A program made the translations under genes and the position numbers. Under the pieces are notes generated by a model. It was not told the DNA's origin. It was given only the letters and a program-made list of their open reading frames with translations, and ran no database searches. A stretch of 45,632 nucleotides of DNA from CAWGCE01 sp964480915 (GTDB taxonomy: Bacteria > Planctomycetota > Planctomycetia > Pirellulales > Pirellulaceae): positions 1-45,632 of the forward strand of contig CAYZRS010000041.1 in assembly GCA_964480915.1 (NCBI GenBank), read 5' to 3'. Shown here piece by piece: positions 1 through 8,447 of the stretch (position 1 is the first letter of the stretch; every line of letters begins with the position of its first letter).

Positions 1-92
1 TCTAATAGCACTTTGGTAGAAGTGTGATCGTGCAATGTGTCATGGAATGGCACTTGGCCACGATCGAGACCGGGGCAGAGGAGAGGCATGAA

Positions 93-1214
93 ATGCGTTA
101 TTCAAACCGGAAAGCCGCTTTTACGCTCGTCGAGTTACTCGTCGTCATCGCGATCATTGCGATTTTGGCTTCGCTGCTACTCCCCGCGGTCAACGCAGCC
201 CGCGGTGCCGCGCGAAAAATGCAGTGCGTCAACAACGAGAAGCAGCTAATGACGGCAGCGCACGTGTACGCCAACATCGCAAAATCTAAAGTGCCGGGTT
301 ATGGCAAATTCACGATGGTCTTCCCGACGGGCGACACCGAACCGACGCCACACAACATGGCGTGCTCTCCCGGCCATAGCTGGGTTGTAACGCTGCTGCC
401 GTATTTGGAAGAACGAGCTCTTTACGATAGTTTTGACCCCAAGACATCGTGGGCCACGTCGATCAACGGACTTGTCGGACAACAACGAATTGCGACGATC
501 GAATGCCCCAACGACGATTCGGTCGGCCCCGGCGCACTCAGCTATGTGATCAACACCGGCTACACTGCGATCTCGGTGCTCGAAGGTTTCGACACAGCCA
601 TGGTGAGCGGTAACACGCCGACCGAAATGCAGATGCATACGCACAACCGCCTGCCTTTTGACTGGAACCAAAACGGCGACTTTGGCGCCGTCGACGACGG
701 AACCGATGGCAAGATCACGCGAGACACTGGGGTCTCATGGGTCGACATCAACGGCAAGAATCATAGCCACCGCATCGAACACATCTACGACGGAACGAGC
801 AAGACGATCCTGTTTGGCGAAAACCATCGCGCTGGAACGATTGTTCCTATTCAAATCAATGGGCAGACAGTCTCGTCAGGCAACTGGTCCAATCCTTCCA
901 TCAACAACTGCGGGCTCGTCTACCCGGTCGATGCCACGCGCCTGACAAGCGTCGATTTCGATGACCCACCAACCCCCGATGGCATCAGCGGCATGCCCAA
1001 TCAGGACGACTCTCTGGGAGCCGGCACGCCCTTCATGGCGTCGCAGCATCGCGGCATTTTCAACGTCGCCATGGTGGGCGGTTCGATCAGATCGATTTCC
1101 GATGAAATTGACCGTCGCGTCTACACCTCGCTCCTGACGCCGCGCGGCATGCGCCCCTATCCACGTTTTGCCGGCTTTAAGCTGGAGGAACGAATCTCGC
1201 TCAGCGACCTCTAG
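93..1214 (+). CDS. DUF1559 family prepilin-like protein
   Basis: The 373-residue product begins with a type IV prepilin-like leader: a short basic stretch, then AFTLVELLVVIAIIAIL, with a processing site after Ala9 and Glu at the fifth mature position. The hydrophobic helix (about residues 10-30) is followed by the PAVNAARGAARKMQC segment typical of the DUF1559 family, which is greatly expanded in planctomycetes. An in-frame start exists upstream at 24, but the ATG at 93 is preceded by a purine-rich ribosome site (GAGGAGAGG, about 78-86) and places the leader at the N-terminus. The C-terminus carries a variant of the H-X9-DG motif: the His in QHRG is followed nine residues later by GG rather than DG. 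The protein is probably an exported, pseudopilin-like surface protein; its exact role is unknown. It stands alone, with 126 bases to the next gene. Confidence 0.9.
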   Translation: MRYSNRKAAFTLVELLVVIAIIAILASLLLPAVNAARGAARKMQCVNNEKQLMTAAHVYANIAKSKVPGYGKFTMVFPTGDTEPTPHNMACSPGHSWVVTLLPYLEERALYDSFDPKTSWATSINGLVGQQRIATIECPNDDSVGPGALSYVINTGYTAISVLEGFDTAMVSGNTPTEMQMHTHNRLPFDWNQNGDFGAVDDGTDGKITRDTGVSWVDINGKNHSHRIEHIYDGTSKTILFGENHRAGTIVPIQINGQTVSSGNWSNPSINNCGLVYPVDATRLTSVDFDDPPTPDGISGMPNQDDSLGAGTPFMASQHRGIFNVAMVGGSIRSISDEIDRRVYTSLLTPRGMRPYPRFAGFKLEERISLSDL

Positions 1215-1328
1215 CCGAGGTCGCAGCGCGAGCGGATCCCAGCACTTGGTCGGTCGGTGGCGAGAATCAGAAATCTAAGGCCAATTTAGCGCGGGAACAG
1301 CCGACTTCTTCGTAGCGACGTCTGCCCT

Positions 1329-1334
1329 TACAAT
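1329..1334 (+). promoter_or_regulatory. Possible -10 box giving a leaderless HAD mRNA
   Basis: TACAAT lies six bases upstream of the ATG at 1341. A start point about seven bases downstream of this hexamer would fall on or next to the ATG, so the mRNA may be leaderless. No convincing -35 box or ribosome site is visible. The call is weak. Confidence 0.25.
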
Positions 1335-1340
1335 CGGGCG

Positions 1341-2039
1341 ATGCAAATCATCTTATTCGACATCGACGGCACCCTGATCACGACTGGTGGAGCAGGGCAG
1401 AGCGCAATGGACATCGTTTCGGCCGACCACGGTACGTTGGACGCCGATCCCTCTCAAGTCAGCTATTCGGGCCGCACGGACAAGTCGATCATTCGCGATC
1501 ACTTGCGACTTTTCGGTATCGAAGAGACCGCGGCTAACTACGCGGCATATCGAGCCGATTTTCTCACGAAGCTTCCGAAGCAGCTGGCCGACCGAGAAGG
1601 CCAAGTCCTCCCGTCCGTCGTGGAAACGCTCGAAAAACTGATGCCAACGTCGCTGGAGCTAGGTTTAATCACCGGTAACATGCGGGCGGCCGCGAAAATG
1701 AAGTTGGATCACTACGGCTTGTCGAAGTACTTCTATACACGGCCCGAGGCGATGGGCGGTTTTGGCGACGAGCATTTCGAACGGGACGACATGGCCCGCG
1801 AGGCGCTGGTCGATGTGAAACAGCGCTTAGGTTCCAGCGTTGCCCCCGATCAAATCTGGGTCGTCGGCGATACACCGCGTGATGTCCAATGTGCACGAGC
1901 CATCGGTGCCAAAGTGCTTGCGGTTGCTACTGGCCGCTTCGATTACGATCAGCTGGCAGCGACCTCACCCGACCTAGTCTGCGAATCGCTGGCCGATGCC
2001 GATGCGTGGTGGGCTCAGCTCGAGCTCTCCAACGGCTAG
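1341..2039 (+). CDS. HAD superfamily hydrolase (phosphatase-like)
   Basis: The 232-residue protein opens with FDIDGTL (residues 5-11), the HAD motif I in which the first Asp is the nucleophile and the second the general acid. LITGN (about 112-116) supplies the motif II Ser/Thr and VVGDTPRDVQCAR (about 174-186) supplies the motif IV Asp. A helical cap domain sits between motifs I and II, as in phosphoglycolate phosphatase and beta-phosphoglucomutase relatives. The family is cytosolic and acts on small phosphorylated metabolites; the substrate cannot be read from sequence. The ATG is close to motif I, so the start is well fixed, although no Shine-Dalgarno sequence is seen. The next gene begins 39 bases downstream on the same strand, so the two may be co-transcribed. 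Confidence 0.88.
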   Translation: MQIILFDIDGTLITTGGAGQSAMDIVSADHGTLDADPSQVSYSGRTDKSIIRDHLRLFGIEETAANYAAYRADFLTKLPKQLADREGQVLPSVVETLEKLMPTSLELGLITGNMRAAAKMKLDHYGLSKYFYTRPEAMGGFGDEHFERDDMAREALVDVKQRLGSSVAPDQIWVVGDTPRDVQCARAIGAKVLAVATGRFDYDQLAATSPDLVCESLADADAWWAQLELSNG

Positions 2040-2078
2040 TTCCCACCACCGTCGCGACGATTGAGTACGAGTCCTTCC

Positions 2079-3161
2079 ATGCAACCAAGAATTAAGAAGC
2101 TGCGGGCCCTGCTGAAGAAGGTCGATTTGCCGGCTCTGTTCGTCAGTTGCCCGACCAACGTCACCTACCTGACGGGCTTTACGGGCGATTCGAGCCTGTT
2201 CATCGTGACGCAGACAGATGCGGTCCTCGTAAGCGACGCAAGATTCACGGAACAGTTGCAGGAAGAATGTCCAGACATCGACGTCGTCATTCGCGGGGCA
2301 AAGGGCGCCACGATCGACTTAGCGGCGAAAACCGTGAAGAAGATGAAAGTCGATCGAGTCGGCGTTGAAGCGGGGCAGATGACGCTGGCGATGTACGAGC
2401 AGCTGTCGGAACGCCTCGACCAGGTCGAATGGATTCCCATCCATGGGATCGTCGAAAAACTACGACGCATCAAAGATAAAGAGGAAGTTAACGCCATTCG
2501 TCGAGCGATCCGGATTGCTGAAAAGGCGATTGGCGCGGTCGTCGCATCGTTGACGCTGGACAGCACCGAGAAGCAGGTCTCGGCCGACATCGAGCATCAA
2601 ATACGTCGCTTTGGCGGCAAGGGGTGCAGTTTCGAACCGATTGTGGGCGTCGGCCCGCGTGGCGCGCTGCCGCATGCTCCCCCCACCGAACGCCGGATGG
2701 GCGAGAGCGACTTCGTTCTGATCGACTGGGGAGCCAACGAATCGCTGTATATCAGCGACTTGACGCGTATATTTGTCACCGGTAAAATCTCGCCGAAACT
2801 CGAACGGGTATATGGAGTTGTGTTAAAAGCACAGCGTCAAGCAATCGAGCAAATTCGGCCGGGGATACGCCTCGACAAAGTTGACGCGGCGGCTCGGTCG
2901 GTGATCGAGAAAGCTGGATTCGGGAAGAAATTCACGCATGCGTTGGGGCACGGAATTGGACTGCAGGTGCATGAGGCGCCACGCATCGGGGCCGATCAGG
3001 CTCAGACGCTGCAAGCGGGGATGGTCGTCACGATCGAACCGGGTATCTACTTGCCGGGTTGGGGCGGCGTAAGAATTGAGGACGACATTCTAGTGACTCG
3101 TGATGGACACGAAGTCCTCAGCAAGGTCTCCAAAGAACTGGCAGACTGCATCATCGCTTAG
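2079..3161 (+). CDS. M24 family Xaa-Pro aminopeptidase-like protein
   Basis: This 360-residue protein has the two-domain layout of Xaa-Pro dipeptidases and aminopeptidase P: a creatinase-type N-terminal domain (about 1-125) and a pita-bread catalytic domain. All five expected dinuclear metal ligands are present: Asp216 (LIDWGAN), Asp227 (SDLTR), His291 (GHGIGL), Glu320 (IEPGIY) and Glu334 (VRIEDD). The family removes N-terminal residues preceding proline, or splits Xaa-Pro dipeptides, in the cytosol. The ATG at 2079 is preferred over an in-frame TTG at 2061; neither has a clear ribosome site. The gene lies directly upstream of accB and accC. A peptidase of this family next to accBC is a known arrangement in several bacteria, where efp often lies between; efp is absent here. 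Confidence 0.88.
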   Translation: MQPRIKKLRALLKKVDLPALFVSCPTNVTYLTGFTGDSSLFIVTQTDAVLVSDARFTEQLQEECPDIDVVIRGAKGATIDLAAKTVKKMKVDRVGVEAGQMTLAMYEQLSERLDQVEWIPIHGIVEKLRRIKDKEEVNAIRRAIRIAEKAIGAVVASLTLDSTEKQVSADIEHQIRRFGGKGCSFEPIVGVGPRGALPHAPPTERRMGESDFVLIDWGANESLYISDLTRIFVTGKISPKLERVYGVVLKAQRQAIEQIRPGIRLDKVDAAARSVIEKAGFGKKFTHALGHGIGLQVHEAPRIGADQAQTLQAGMVVTIEPGIYLPGWGGVRIEDDILVTRDGHEVLSKVSKELADCIIA

Positions 3162-3244
3162 ATTGTGCTGCAACCAACGGATTGTGTATGAGCGAGCAAC
3201 AAGACGGCGATCAAGTTAAGAATCAAGTTGTTACTGGGGAGAAT

Positions 3245-3733
3245 ATGGCGGCCGACAAAAAAAATGTGGACGTGTTCGACGTAAAACGATTGCGTGATCT
3301 CATCGATCTGATGAAGGAGCACGAATTGCACGAGGTCGATCTTAAACAGGACAAACAACATATCCGCCTGGCTCGCGGCGGACAAATTGTCCAGGCGAGT
3401 CCTGCGGTTGCACCCGTCGCGGCGGCTCCGGCGGCAGCACCTGCCGCTGCGTCCGCTCCAGCGGCCGGCGGCTCGGCCGATAGCGCGTCGATCGTCACGA
3501 TCGACAGTCCGATGGTAGGCACGTTCTATTCCAAAGCCAATCCAGAATCAGCGCCGTTTGTCAAAGTTGGCGATTCGGTCGGAGCCGAAACGGTCGTCTG
3601 TATCATCGAAGCCATGAAGGTCTTCAACGAGATCATGGCGGAAGTCAAAGGCGAAATCGTCGCGGTCTTGGTCGACAACGAAGAGGCAGTCGAATTCGGC
3701 AAACCGTTGTTTAAGGTGGACACGAGCAAATAG
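3245..3733 (+). CDS. accB: Biotin carboxyl carrier protein of acetyl-CoA carboxylase
   Basis: The 162-residue product has the standard three-part plan: an N-terminal helix (VKRLRDLIDLMKEHELHEVDL), an Ala/Pro-rich flexible linker (about 52-80), and a C-terminal biotinyl domain. The biotin-accepting lysine is Lys125 in the EAMKVFNEI motif. It carries carboxybiotin between AccC and the carboxyltransferase in the first step of fatty acid synthesis. The ATG at 3245 is preceded by GGGGAG (3236-3241) and gives the usual family N-terminus. An ATG at 3188 would add 19 charged residues and cannot be excluded. accC follows after 63 bases, so this is an accBC unit; no carboxyltransferase genes (accA/accD) are in the window. 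Confidence 0.94.
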   Translation: MAADKKNVDVFDVKRLRDLIDLMKEHELHEVDLKQDKQHIRLARGGQIVQASPAVAPVAAAPAAAPAAASAPAAGGSADSASIVTIDSPMVGTFYSKANPESAPFVKVGDSVGAETVVCIIEAMKVFNEIMAEVKGEIVAVLVDNEEAVEFGKPLFKVDTSK

Positions 3734-3796
3734 GCTCCCACCCCAACGGACTCATCAATTGCGGACGACGGTTCATCTACAAGCGATTTTTTCACC

Positions 3797-5140
3797 ATGT
3801 ATAAACGTATCCTCATCGCAAACCGGGGCGAAATTGCACTGCGAGTCATTCGCGCATGTCGCGAAATGGGCATCGAAAGCGTGGCCATTTTTAGCGAAGC
3901 CGATCGCGGCAGTGCTTACCTCGATGTGGCCGACGAAGCGATCTGTGTCGGACCGGCCAAGTCAGCTCAAAGCTATCTAAAAATCGATCGCGTCATTAGC
4001 GCAGCCGAAGTTGGCAACGTCGAAGCGATCCACCCCGGCTACGGCTTCTTGGCCGAAAATGCTCATTTCAACGAAGTCTGTCGCAGCTGCAACATCGACT
4101 TCATTGGCCCCTCGCCACAAGCGATGGAAATGCTGGGCGACAAGAATCAGGCGCGAAAAATGGCGCGGAAGGCCGATGTCCCGGTCGTTCCCGGCAGTCC
4201 CGGCACGATCAACTCGGAAGAAGAAGCCAAGCAATTCGCAGCTGAGGTCGGGTACCCCGTTCTGATCAAAGCGGCGGCCGGCGGCGGTGGTAAGGGAATG
4301 CGGGTCGCTCATGATGAAGCCTCGATTGGAACAGCGTTGGTCCAAGCGAAGACCGAAGCCTTGGCCGGCTTTGGCAACGATGATGTCTACATCGAGAAAT
4401 TCATCGACAAGCCACGGCACATCGAAGTGCAAGTCATCGCCGATCACCACGGCAACGTCGTCCATCTTTGGGAACGGGACTGCTCGTCACAGCGCCGACA
4501 CCAAAAACTGATCGAAGAATCACCGGCTCCCAATCTGCCAGCAGATGCCAGAACCGCCATCTGTGAAGCGGCCGTACGCATGATCGCGAACGCCAATTAC
4601 ACCAACGCTGCAACCGTCGAGTTCATTGTCGACAGTGACAACAACTTCTATTTCATCGAAGTGAACGCTCGAATTCAAGTCGAACATCCGGTCAGTGAAA
4701 TGGTAACCGGCATCGATCTGATTAAGTCTCAAATCGCGGTAGCGGCCGGCGAGCCGTTGCCATACAAGCAAGATGAGATCCCATGCAACGGCGTGGCGAT
4801 CGAATGCCGCATCAATGCAGAAGACCCCAGTAAGGGATTTCGGCCATCTCCCGGAAAGATCACGAACATCATTGCTCCCGGTGGATTGGGCGTCCGTTTT
4901 GACACTCACGTCCACACCGGTTACGTGGTTCCCCCTCACTACGACTCGATGATTGGCAAACTGATCGTGCATCAGCCGACCCGATTGCAGGCCATCGAAT
5001 GCATGAAGCGTTCTTTGTCTGAGCTCCGAATTGAAGGGATCGCAACCACCGTCCCGTTCCATCTGGAGCTCCTTAGCGATTCGACGTTCGTTGACGGATG
5101 GATCGACACCAAGTATGTCGAGCGCACTTGGAATTTGTAG
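3797..5140 (+). CDS. accC: Biotin carboxylase subunit of acetyl-CoA carboxylase
   Basis: At 447 residues the length matches bacterial AccC. The N-terminus MYKRILIANRGEIALRVIRA is characteristic. The ATP-grasp glycine loop (AAGGGGKGMR, about 160-170), the ERDCSSQRRHQKLIEE segment and the catalytic region NARIQVEHPVSEM are intact. The enzyme carboxylates the biotin on AccB using ATP and bicarbonate. It follows accB by 63 bases on the same strand. No Shine-Dalgarno sequence precedes the ATG. The C-terminal domain is complete with no carboxyltransferase fusion, so this is the stand-alone subunit type rather than pyruvate or propionyl-CoA carboxylase. Confidence 0.95.
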   Translation: MYKRILIANRGEIALRVIRACREMGIESVAIFSEADRGSAYLDVADEAICVGPAKSAQSYLKIDRVISAAEVGNVEAIHPGYGFLAENAHFNEVCRSCNIDFIGPSPQAMEMLGDKNQARKMARKADVPVVPGSPGTINSEEEAKQFAAEVGYPVLIKAAAGGGGKGMRVAHDEASIGTALVQAKTEALAGFGNDDVYIEKFIDKPRHIEVQVIADHHGNVVHLWERDCSSQRRHQKLIEESPAPNLPADARTAICEAAVRMIANANYTNAATVEFIVDSDNNFYFIEVNARIQVEHPVSEMVTGIDLIKSQIAVAAGEPLPYKQDEIPCNGVAIECRINAEDPSKGFRPSPGKITNIIAPGGLGVRFDTHVHTGYVVPPHYDSMIGKLIVHQPTRLQAIECMKRSLSELRIEGIATTVPFHLELLSDSTFVDGWIDTKYVERTWNL

Positions 5141-5197
5141 CAGAAACAAATCAATTCACTCTGATGTTTGGCGGCATCGGATCAGGAGAAATCAATA

Positions 5198-6478
5198 GTG
5201 TCGAGTGACATGAAGAGGGTTGCTTTATTATTCGCCGGTGGACCGGCTCCGGCTGCAAATGCCGTCATTTCGACCGCTGCCACTTCGTTCCTCAGACAGG
5301 GCATCCAAGTCATCGGAATCCTGCACGGTTACGAGAATTTACAGGAATACGGCCCCAATCACCCAATGCTCGTCGGCCGGGATTACACCGTCATCGAACA
5401 TCGGATGCTGCGGCGGACACGAAATTCGCAAGGCATCATGATCGGCACGGCTCGAGCCAATCCCGGCAAGATGGTTTCGCACCCAGATCACCTTAGCGAC
5501 GAAGAACGCGTTGCGCCACTCAAGCGAACCTACGAAGCACTCTGCTCACTCGATGTCGATGCGCTCGTATCCATCGGCGGTGACGATACGCTGAAGACGG
5601 CCAATAAATTCAAAATGTTCCAAGACCGCCTGCCGGAAGGCAGCCACCGCATCCCGGTCGTGCATGTCCCGAAGACGATTGACAACGATTACAGCGGCAT
5701 CGATTTCACGTTCGGTTTCTTCACTGCCGTCGATACCCTGGGAACGGAAATTCGCAACGTCCTGCACGATGCGGAAGCGAGTGGCTCTTACTTCGTTGCG
5801 GAAAGCATGGGCCGCAGTGCGGGCTGGCTAGCGTATGGTGCCTCGATGGCCGGCGAGGCCAGCATGGTTATCAGCGTGGAAGACATCACAGGCGAACTGG
5901 AAGGGGAGGAAGATTATTCCAACCCGGAAACGGGCGAGGTCGAGAAACGCCGCATCATGAATGTCGATCGCGTCATTGATCAGATGTTGCGAGTCATCAT
6001 GGCTCGTGAAAAGGATCGCAAACGATACGGTGTCATCGTGATCGCGGAAGGATTGGCCGAGATGTTGCCGATGTCGTACCTCGAGGGCATCCCGCGGGAC
6101 GACCATGGGCACATTTCGATATCGCACATTAACCTGTATCAGTTATTCGCTCGCCTCCTAGCCGAACGGTATGAATTAGAAACGGGTAAGAAACGCAAGA
6201 TCACGGGGATTCAACTTGGTTACGAAGCACGTTGTGCCAAACCGAATGCCTACGACGTGATGCTGGGCAGCCAGTTGGGCGTCGGCGCCTATCGGGCCCT
6301 TTATGAAGAAGGACTCAACGGCGTCATGGTTTCCGTCTTAGGACAGCTCGATCTGCAGTTCGTGCCGTTCGAGAAGCTGGTCAACCAAGAAACGTTGGTC
6401 ACAAAAGTCCGTTTCATCGAACGGGGCAGCGACTTCTATCGACTGGCTCGTTTCTTGGAAACGTACGTGAACGAGTAG
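5198..6478 (+). CDS. 6-phosphofructokinase, pyrophosphate-dependent type
   Basis: The 426-residue product belongs to the PfkA family. Two diagnostic sites point to pyrophosphate rather than ATP as phosphoryl donor: GGDD (residues 127-130) where ATP enzymes have GGDG, and PKTIDND (158-164) where they have PGTIDND. In established work on the family, these Asp and Lys residues block ATP and favour pyrophosphate. MGRSAGWLA, the fructose-6-phosphate segment, is also of the pyrophosphate type. The enzyme would interconvert fructose 6-phosphate and fructose 1,6-bisphosphate reversibly. GTG at 5198 is chosen because AGGAGA (5184-5189) lies at ideal distance; a TTG at 5168 and an ATG at 5210 are alternatives. 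It follows accC by 57 bases and may share its transcript. Confidence 0.88.
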   Translation: MSSDMKRVALLFAGGPAPAANAVISTAATSFLRQGIQVIGILHGYENLQEYGPNHPMLVGRDYTVIEHRMLRRTRNSQGIMIGTARANPGKMVSHPDHLSDEERVAPLKRTYEALCSLDVDALVSIGGDDTLKTANKFKMFQDRLPEGSHRIPVVHVPKTIDNDYSGIDFTFGFFTAVDTLGTEIRNVLHDAEASGSYFVAESMGRSAGWLAYGASMAGEASMVISVEDITGELEGEEDYSNPETGEVEKRRIMNVDRVIDQMLRVIMAREKDRKRYGVIVIAEGLAEMLPMSYLEGIPRDDHGHISISHINLYQLFARLLAERYELETGKKRKITGIQLGYEARCAKPNAYDVMLGSQLGVGAYRALYEEGLNGVMVSVLGQLDLQFVPFEKLVNQETLVTKVRFIERGSDFYRLARFLETYVNE

Positions 6479-6519
6479 CACGACGCCGGGCCGTTCGCTC
6501 AATGAGTGCTTCATGTCTC

Positions 6520-6550
6520 AAAAAACCCTTCCTCGAAATCCGAGGAAGGG
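6520..6550 (-). terminator. Rho-independent terminator
   Basis: CCCTTCCTCG (6526-6535) and CGAGGAAGGG (6541-6550) form a perfect 10-bp stem with a five-base loop. Read on the minus strand the stem is followed by six T residues (6520-6525). It lies just beyond the stop of the minus-strand gene at 6579. The stem may also stop transcripts of the phosphofructokinase gene from the other side, but there it lacks a T tract. Confidence 0.88.
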
Positions 6551-6578
6551 CTCGCCTAACACGTTAGGAACAATAGCA

Positions 6579-7469
6579 TTAGGCAAAAGCGCCTCGAGGC
6601 ACGTCCTCGGTCGCTTCACTTCCATCGATACCGTTTCCGATCGCTTCGAATGAGAGAATGGCGATCTGATTCGTCTGATTCGGACCAACGCGAGACAGTC
6701 GATCGAAGCCATCACCGCCGAAAACAACGGCCGTATTCGTCACCGAATTCGATCCGACGGTCAGCGCGTCGTTGCCCGCGCCCAGGCCAACACGAAGATC
6801 GGAGAACGCTGAATCAATCAACCTCACCTCATCGTTTCCAGCGCCGCTGTTGAGCCACAGGTTACCGATCGAACTGCCCAAAACATCGATTTGATCAGCA
6901 CCGCGACCACCGCGAATATGAGCGTCGCTCGTCATCACGTTGGCCAGCAACATTCGATCGGCGCCCGAACCGCCACCGAAGAACGCCCGGCCAGCAATGT
7001 TACTGTCGGCAGCCACCAACCGATCCGCGCCGGAGGCTAAGTGCACGTTCAAGTCGCCGAGAACATTCACGCCGGCTGCGCCGGTAGAATTCGGCGTCAC
7101 ACCGATTCGCACCACGTCATCTCCACGTCCAGTGCCGACCGCCAGGTTCTGAAAACGGCCGGCCGGAATATCAACAACATCGTCACCTTGTCCCGTTCGA
7201 ATGTCGACGTCGCGACCGAGCCCCTCGATCGTCACCGGGCCGTTTTGGCCATTCAACGTCGTGTCGACACCGTTCGCATCAGGGAGTCCGCGAATTACCA
7301 GCCGATTCTCAGCAACGTCCGCTTCGACCAGCACATGGTTCGCCTCTTGGTCACCGCGAACGTAGACTTCGCCATTGATGATCCCCACCATGACATCACC
7401 TGCCAACATGGTCTTTTCTTCGAGCGATTCCAACTTCAGCGCGCACCGCGAAACAGTTCTTCTCACCAT
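6579..7469 (-). CDS. LEPR-like, RTX-like repeat protein
   Basis: The 296-residue protein starts with a basic segment and LESLEEKTMLAGD (about 13-25), which resembles the LEPR-x-LL motif found at the N-termini of many large secreted planctomycete proteins. The rest is built from about eight Gly/Asp-rich turns such as GQGDDVVDI, GRGDDVVRI, GSGADRMLL, GRGADQIDV, GAGNDEVRL and GAGNDALTV, like the calcium-binding G-x-G-x-D repeats of RTX proteins. There is no classical signal peptide. It is probably an extracellular or wall-associated beta-roll/beta-helix protein; the function is unknown. The ATG has an AGGGG ribosome site seven bases upstream. A second gene of the same design lies at 43068-44363. 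Confidence 0.7.
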   Translation of the reverse strand: MVRRTVSRCALKLESLEEKTMLAGDVMVGIINGEVYVRGDQEANHVLVEADVAENRLVIRGLPDANGVDTTLNGQNGPVTIEGLGRDVDIRTGQGDDVVDIPAGRFQNLAVGTGRGDDVVRIGVTPNSTGAAGVNVLGDLNVHLASGADRLVAADSNIAGRAFFGGGSGADRMLLANVMTSDAHIRGGRGADQIDVLGSSIGNLWLNSGAGNDEVRLIDSAFSDLRVGLGAGNDALTVGSNSVTNTAVVFGGDGFDRLSRVGPNQTNQIAILSFEAIGNGIDGSEATEDVPRGAFA

Positions 7470-7538
7470 CGAAAACCCCTTTATGCAATGAGAGTCCTAC
7501 GGTCGGTGTTCCAGGTCGACCATCTTTGCGAAAGCCGG

Positions 7539-7571
7539 AAAAATCCCCGACTGACTGTTAAACCAAGTCGG
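7539..7571 (-). terminator. Probable terminator downstream of hisB
   Basis: On the minus strand CCGACT (7571-7566) pairs with AGTCGG (7552-7547) across a 13-base loop, followed by GGA and five T residues (7543-7539). It lies 85 bases beyond the hisB stop. The stem is short, so confidence is moderate. Confidence 0.45.
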
Positions 7572-7655
7572 TCGCAAAAAGTTTCGGTGAGATTTCAGAA
7601 TAGATGGGGTACGCTCGATTTCCCGCAGCAATGACGTCATCCGAGCGTTTCCCGG

Positions 7656-8243
7656 CTACAGCAAGCCTTTGGTACTCGGGACGCCGGTCATGCGATCGTC
7701 GGTCTCGACCGCCATTCGTGCCGCTCTGGCGGTTGCCTTAAAGATGGCTTCGCTGATGTGATGGCTGTTACGCCCGTAAGGCACAGTGATGTGCAAGTTG
7801 CAGCCGGCATTGTTCATGAACGCTTGCCAGAATTCTTCGACGAGCTCGCTGTCAAAATCTCCAATCTTGCTGGCAGTGAAATCGACCTGAAACACCAAGA
7901 ATGGTCGACCACTAAAGTCGATCGCCACGTTGGCAAGCGCATCCTCCATCGGCAAGGAGAAGTGGCCGTATCGGCGAATCGCTCGCTTATCACCCAACGC
8001 TTCCTTAAATGCCCGACCAAGGCAGATTCCAACATCTTCGACCGTGTGGTGCTGATCGACGTGCAGGTCGCCCTCCGCTGCCACGGACAAATCGAAAGCG
8101 CCATGCCGGGCGAATAAATCGAGCATGTGGTCAAAGAACCCGACGCCGGTCGCATTTTGGTGCTTACCCTCTCCGTCGAGATGAAGCGACAACGAGATCT
8201 TTGTCTCATTCGTCGCTCGTTCGATCTTTGCTTTCCGAGTCAT
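7656..8243 (-). CDS. hisB: Imidazoleglycerol-phosphate dehydratase
   Basis: The 195-residue form starting at the ATG at 8243 matches the usual length of the monofunctional enzyme and begins close to the conserved core (RKAKIERATNETKI). The manganese-binding motifs are present: FFDHML, the HH pair at 65-66 in QHHTVEDVG, and the HH pair at 161-162 in SHHISEAIFKA. The enzyme dehydrates imidazoleglycerol phosphate to imidazoleacetol phosphate, the substrate of HisC, encoded upstream. A GTG at 8333 would add 30 basic, low-complexity residues; neither start has a strong ribosome site. There is no phosphatase domain. It is the last gene of a hisD-hisC-hisB run. Confidence 0.93.
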   Translation of the reverse strand: MTRKAKIERATNETKISLSLHLDGEGKHQNATGVGFFDHMLDLFARHGAFDLSVAAEGDLHVDQHHTVEDVGICLGRAFKEALGDKRAIRRYGHFSLPMEDALANVAIDFSGRPFLVFQVDFTASKIGDFDSELVEEFWQAFMNNAGCNLHITVPYGRNSHHISEAIFKATARAARMAVETDDRMTGVPSTKGLL

Positions 8244-8447
8244 GGTCGTTGGTTCACTGCTGCTTTTACCTGCCACCGTGGTTTTCCTTCGTTTGGGTTC
8301 AGCTTCCGATGTTGTCGGTCGATTCTTCGTCACGAAAAGACCGATTCTCGCGTCTTTTCTTGAGTCGGTTCGTGATGTTTATCTTCGACATCTCTGCGAG
8401 GCTGTCTTCTGATGCATCCATCGCCGAAGAGTCGTATTTGGCATGTC

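Noticed and set aside
50..75. TGGCAC with a following TTGGC, resembling a sigma-54 promoter
   Set aside because: The spacing and the -12 element do not match the consensus.
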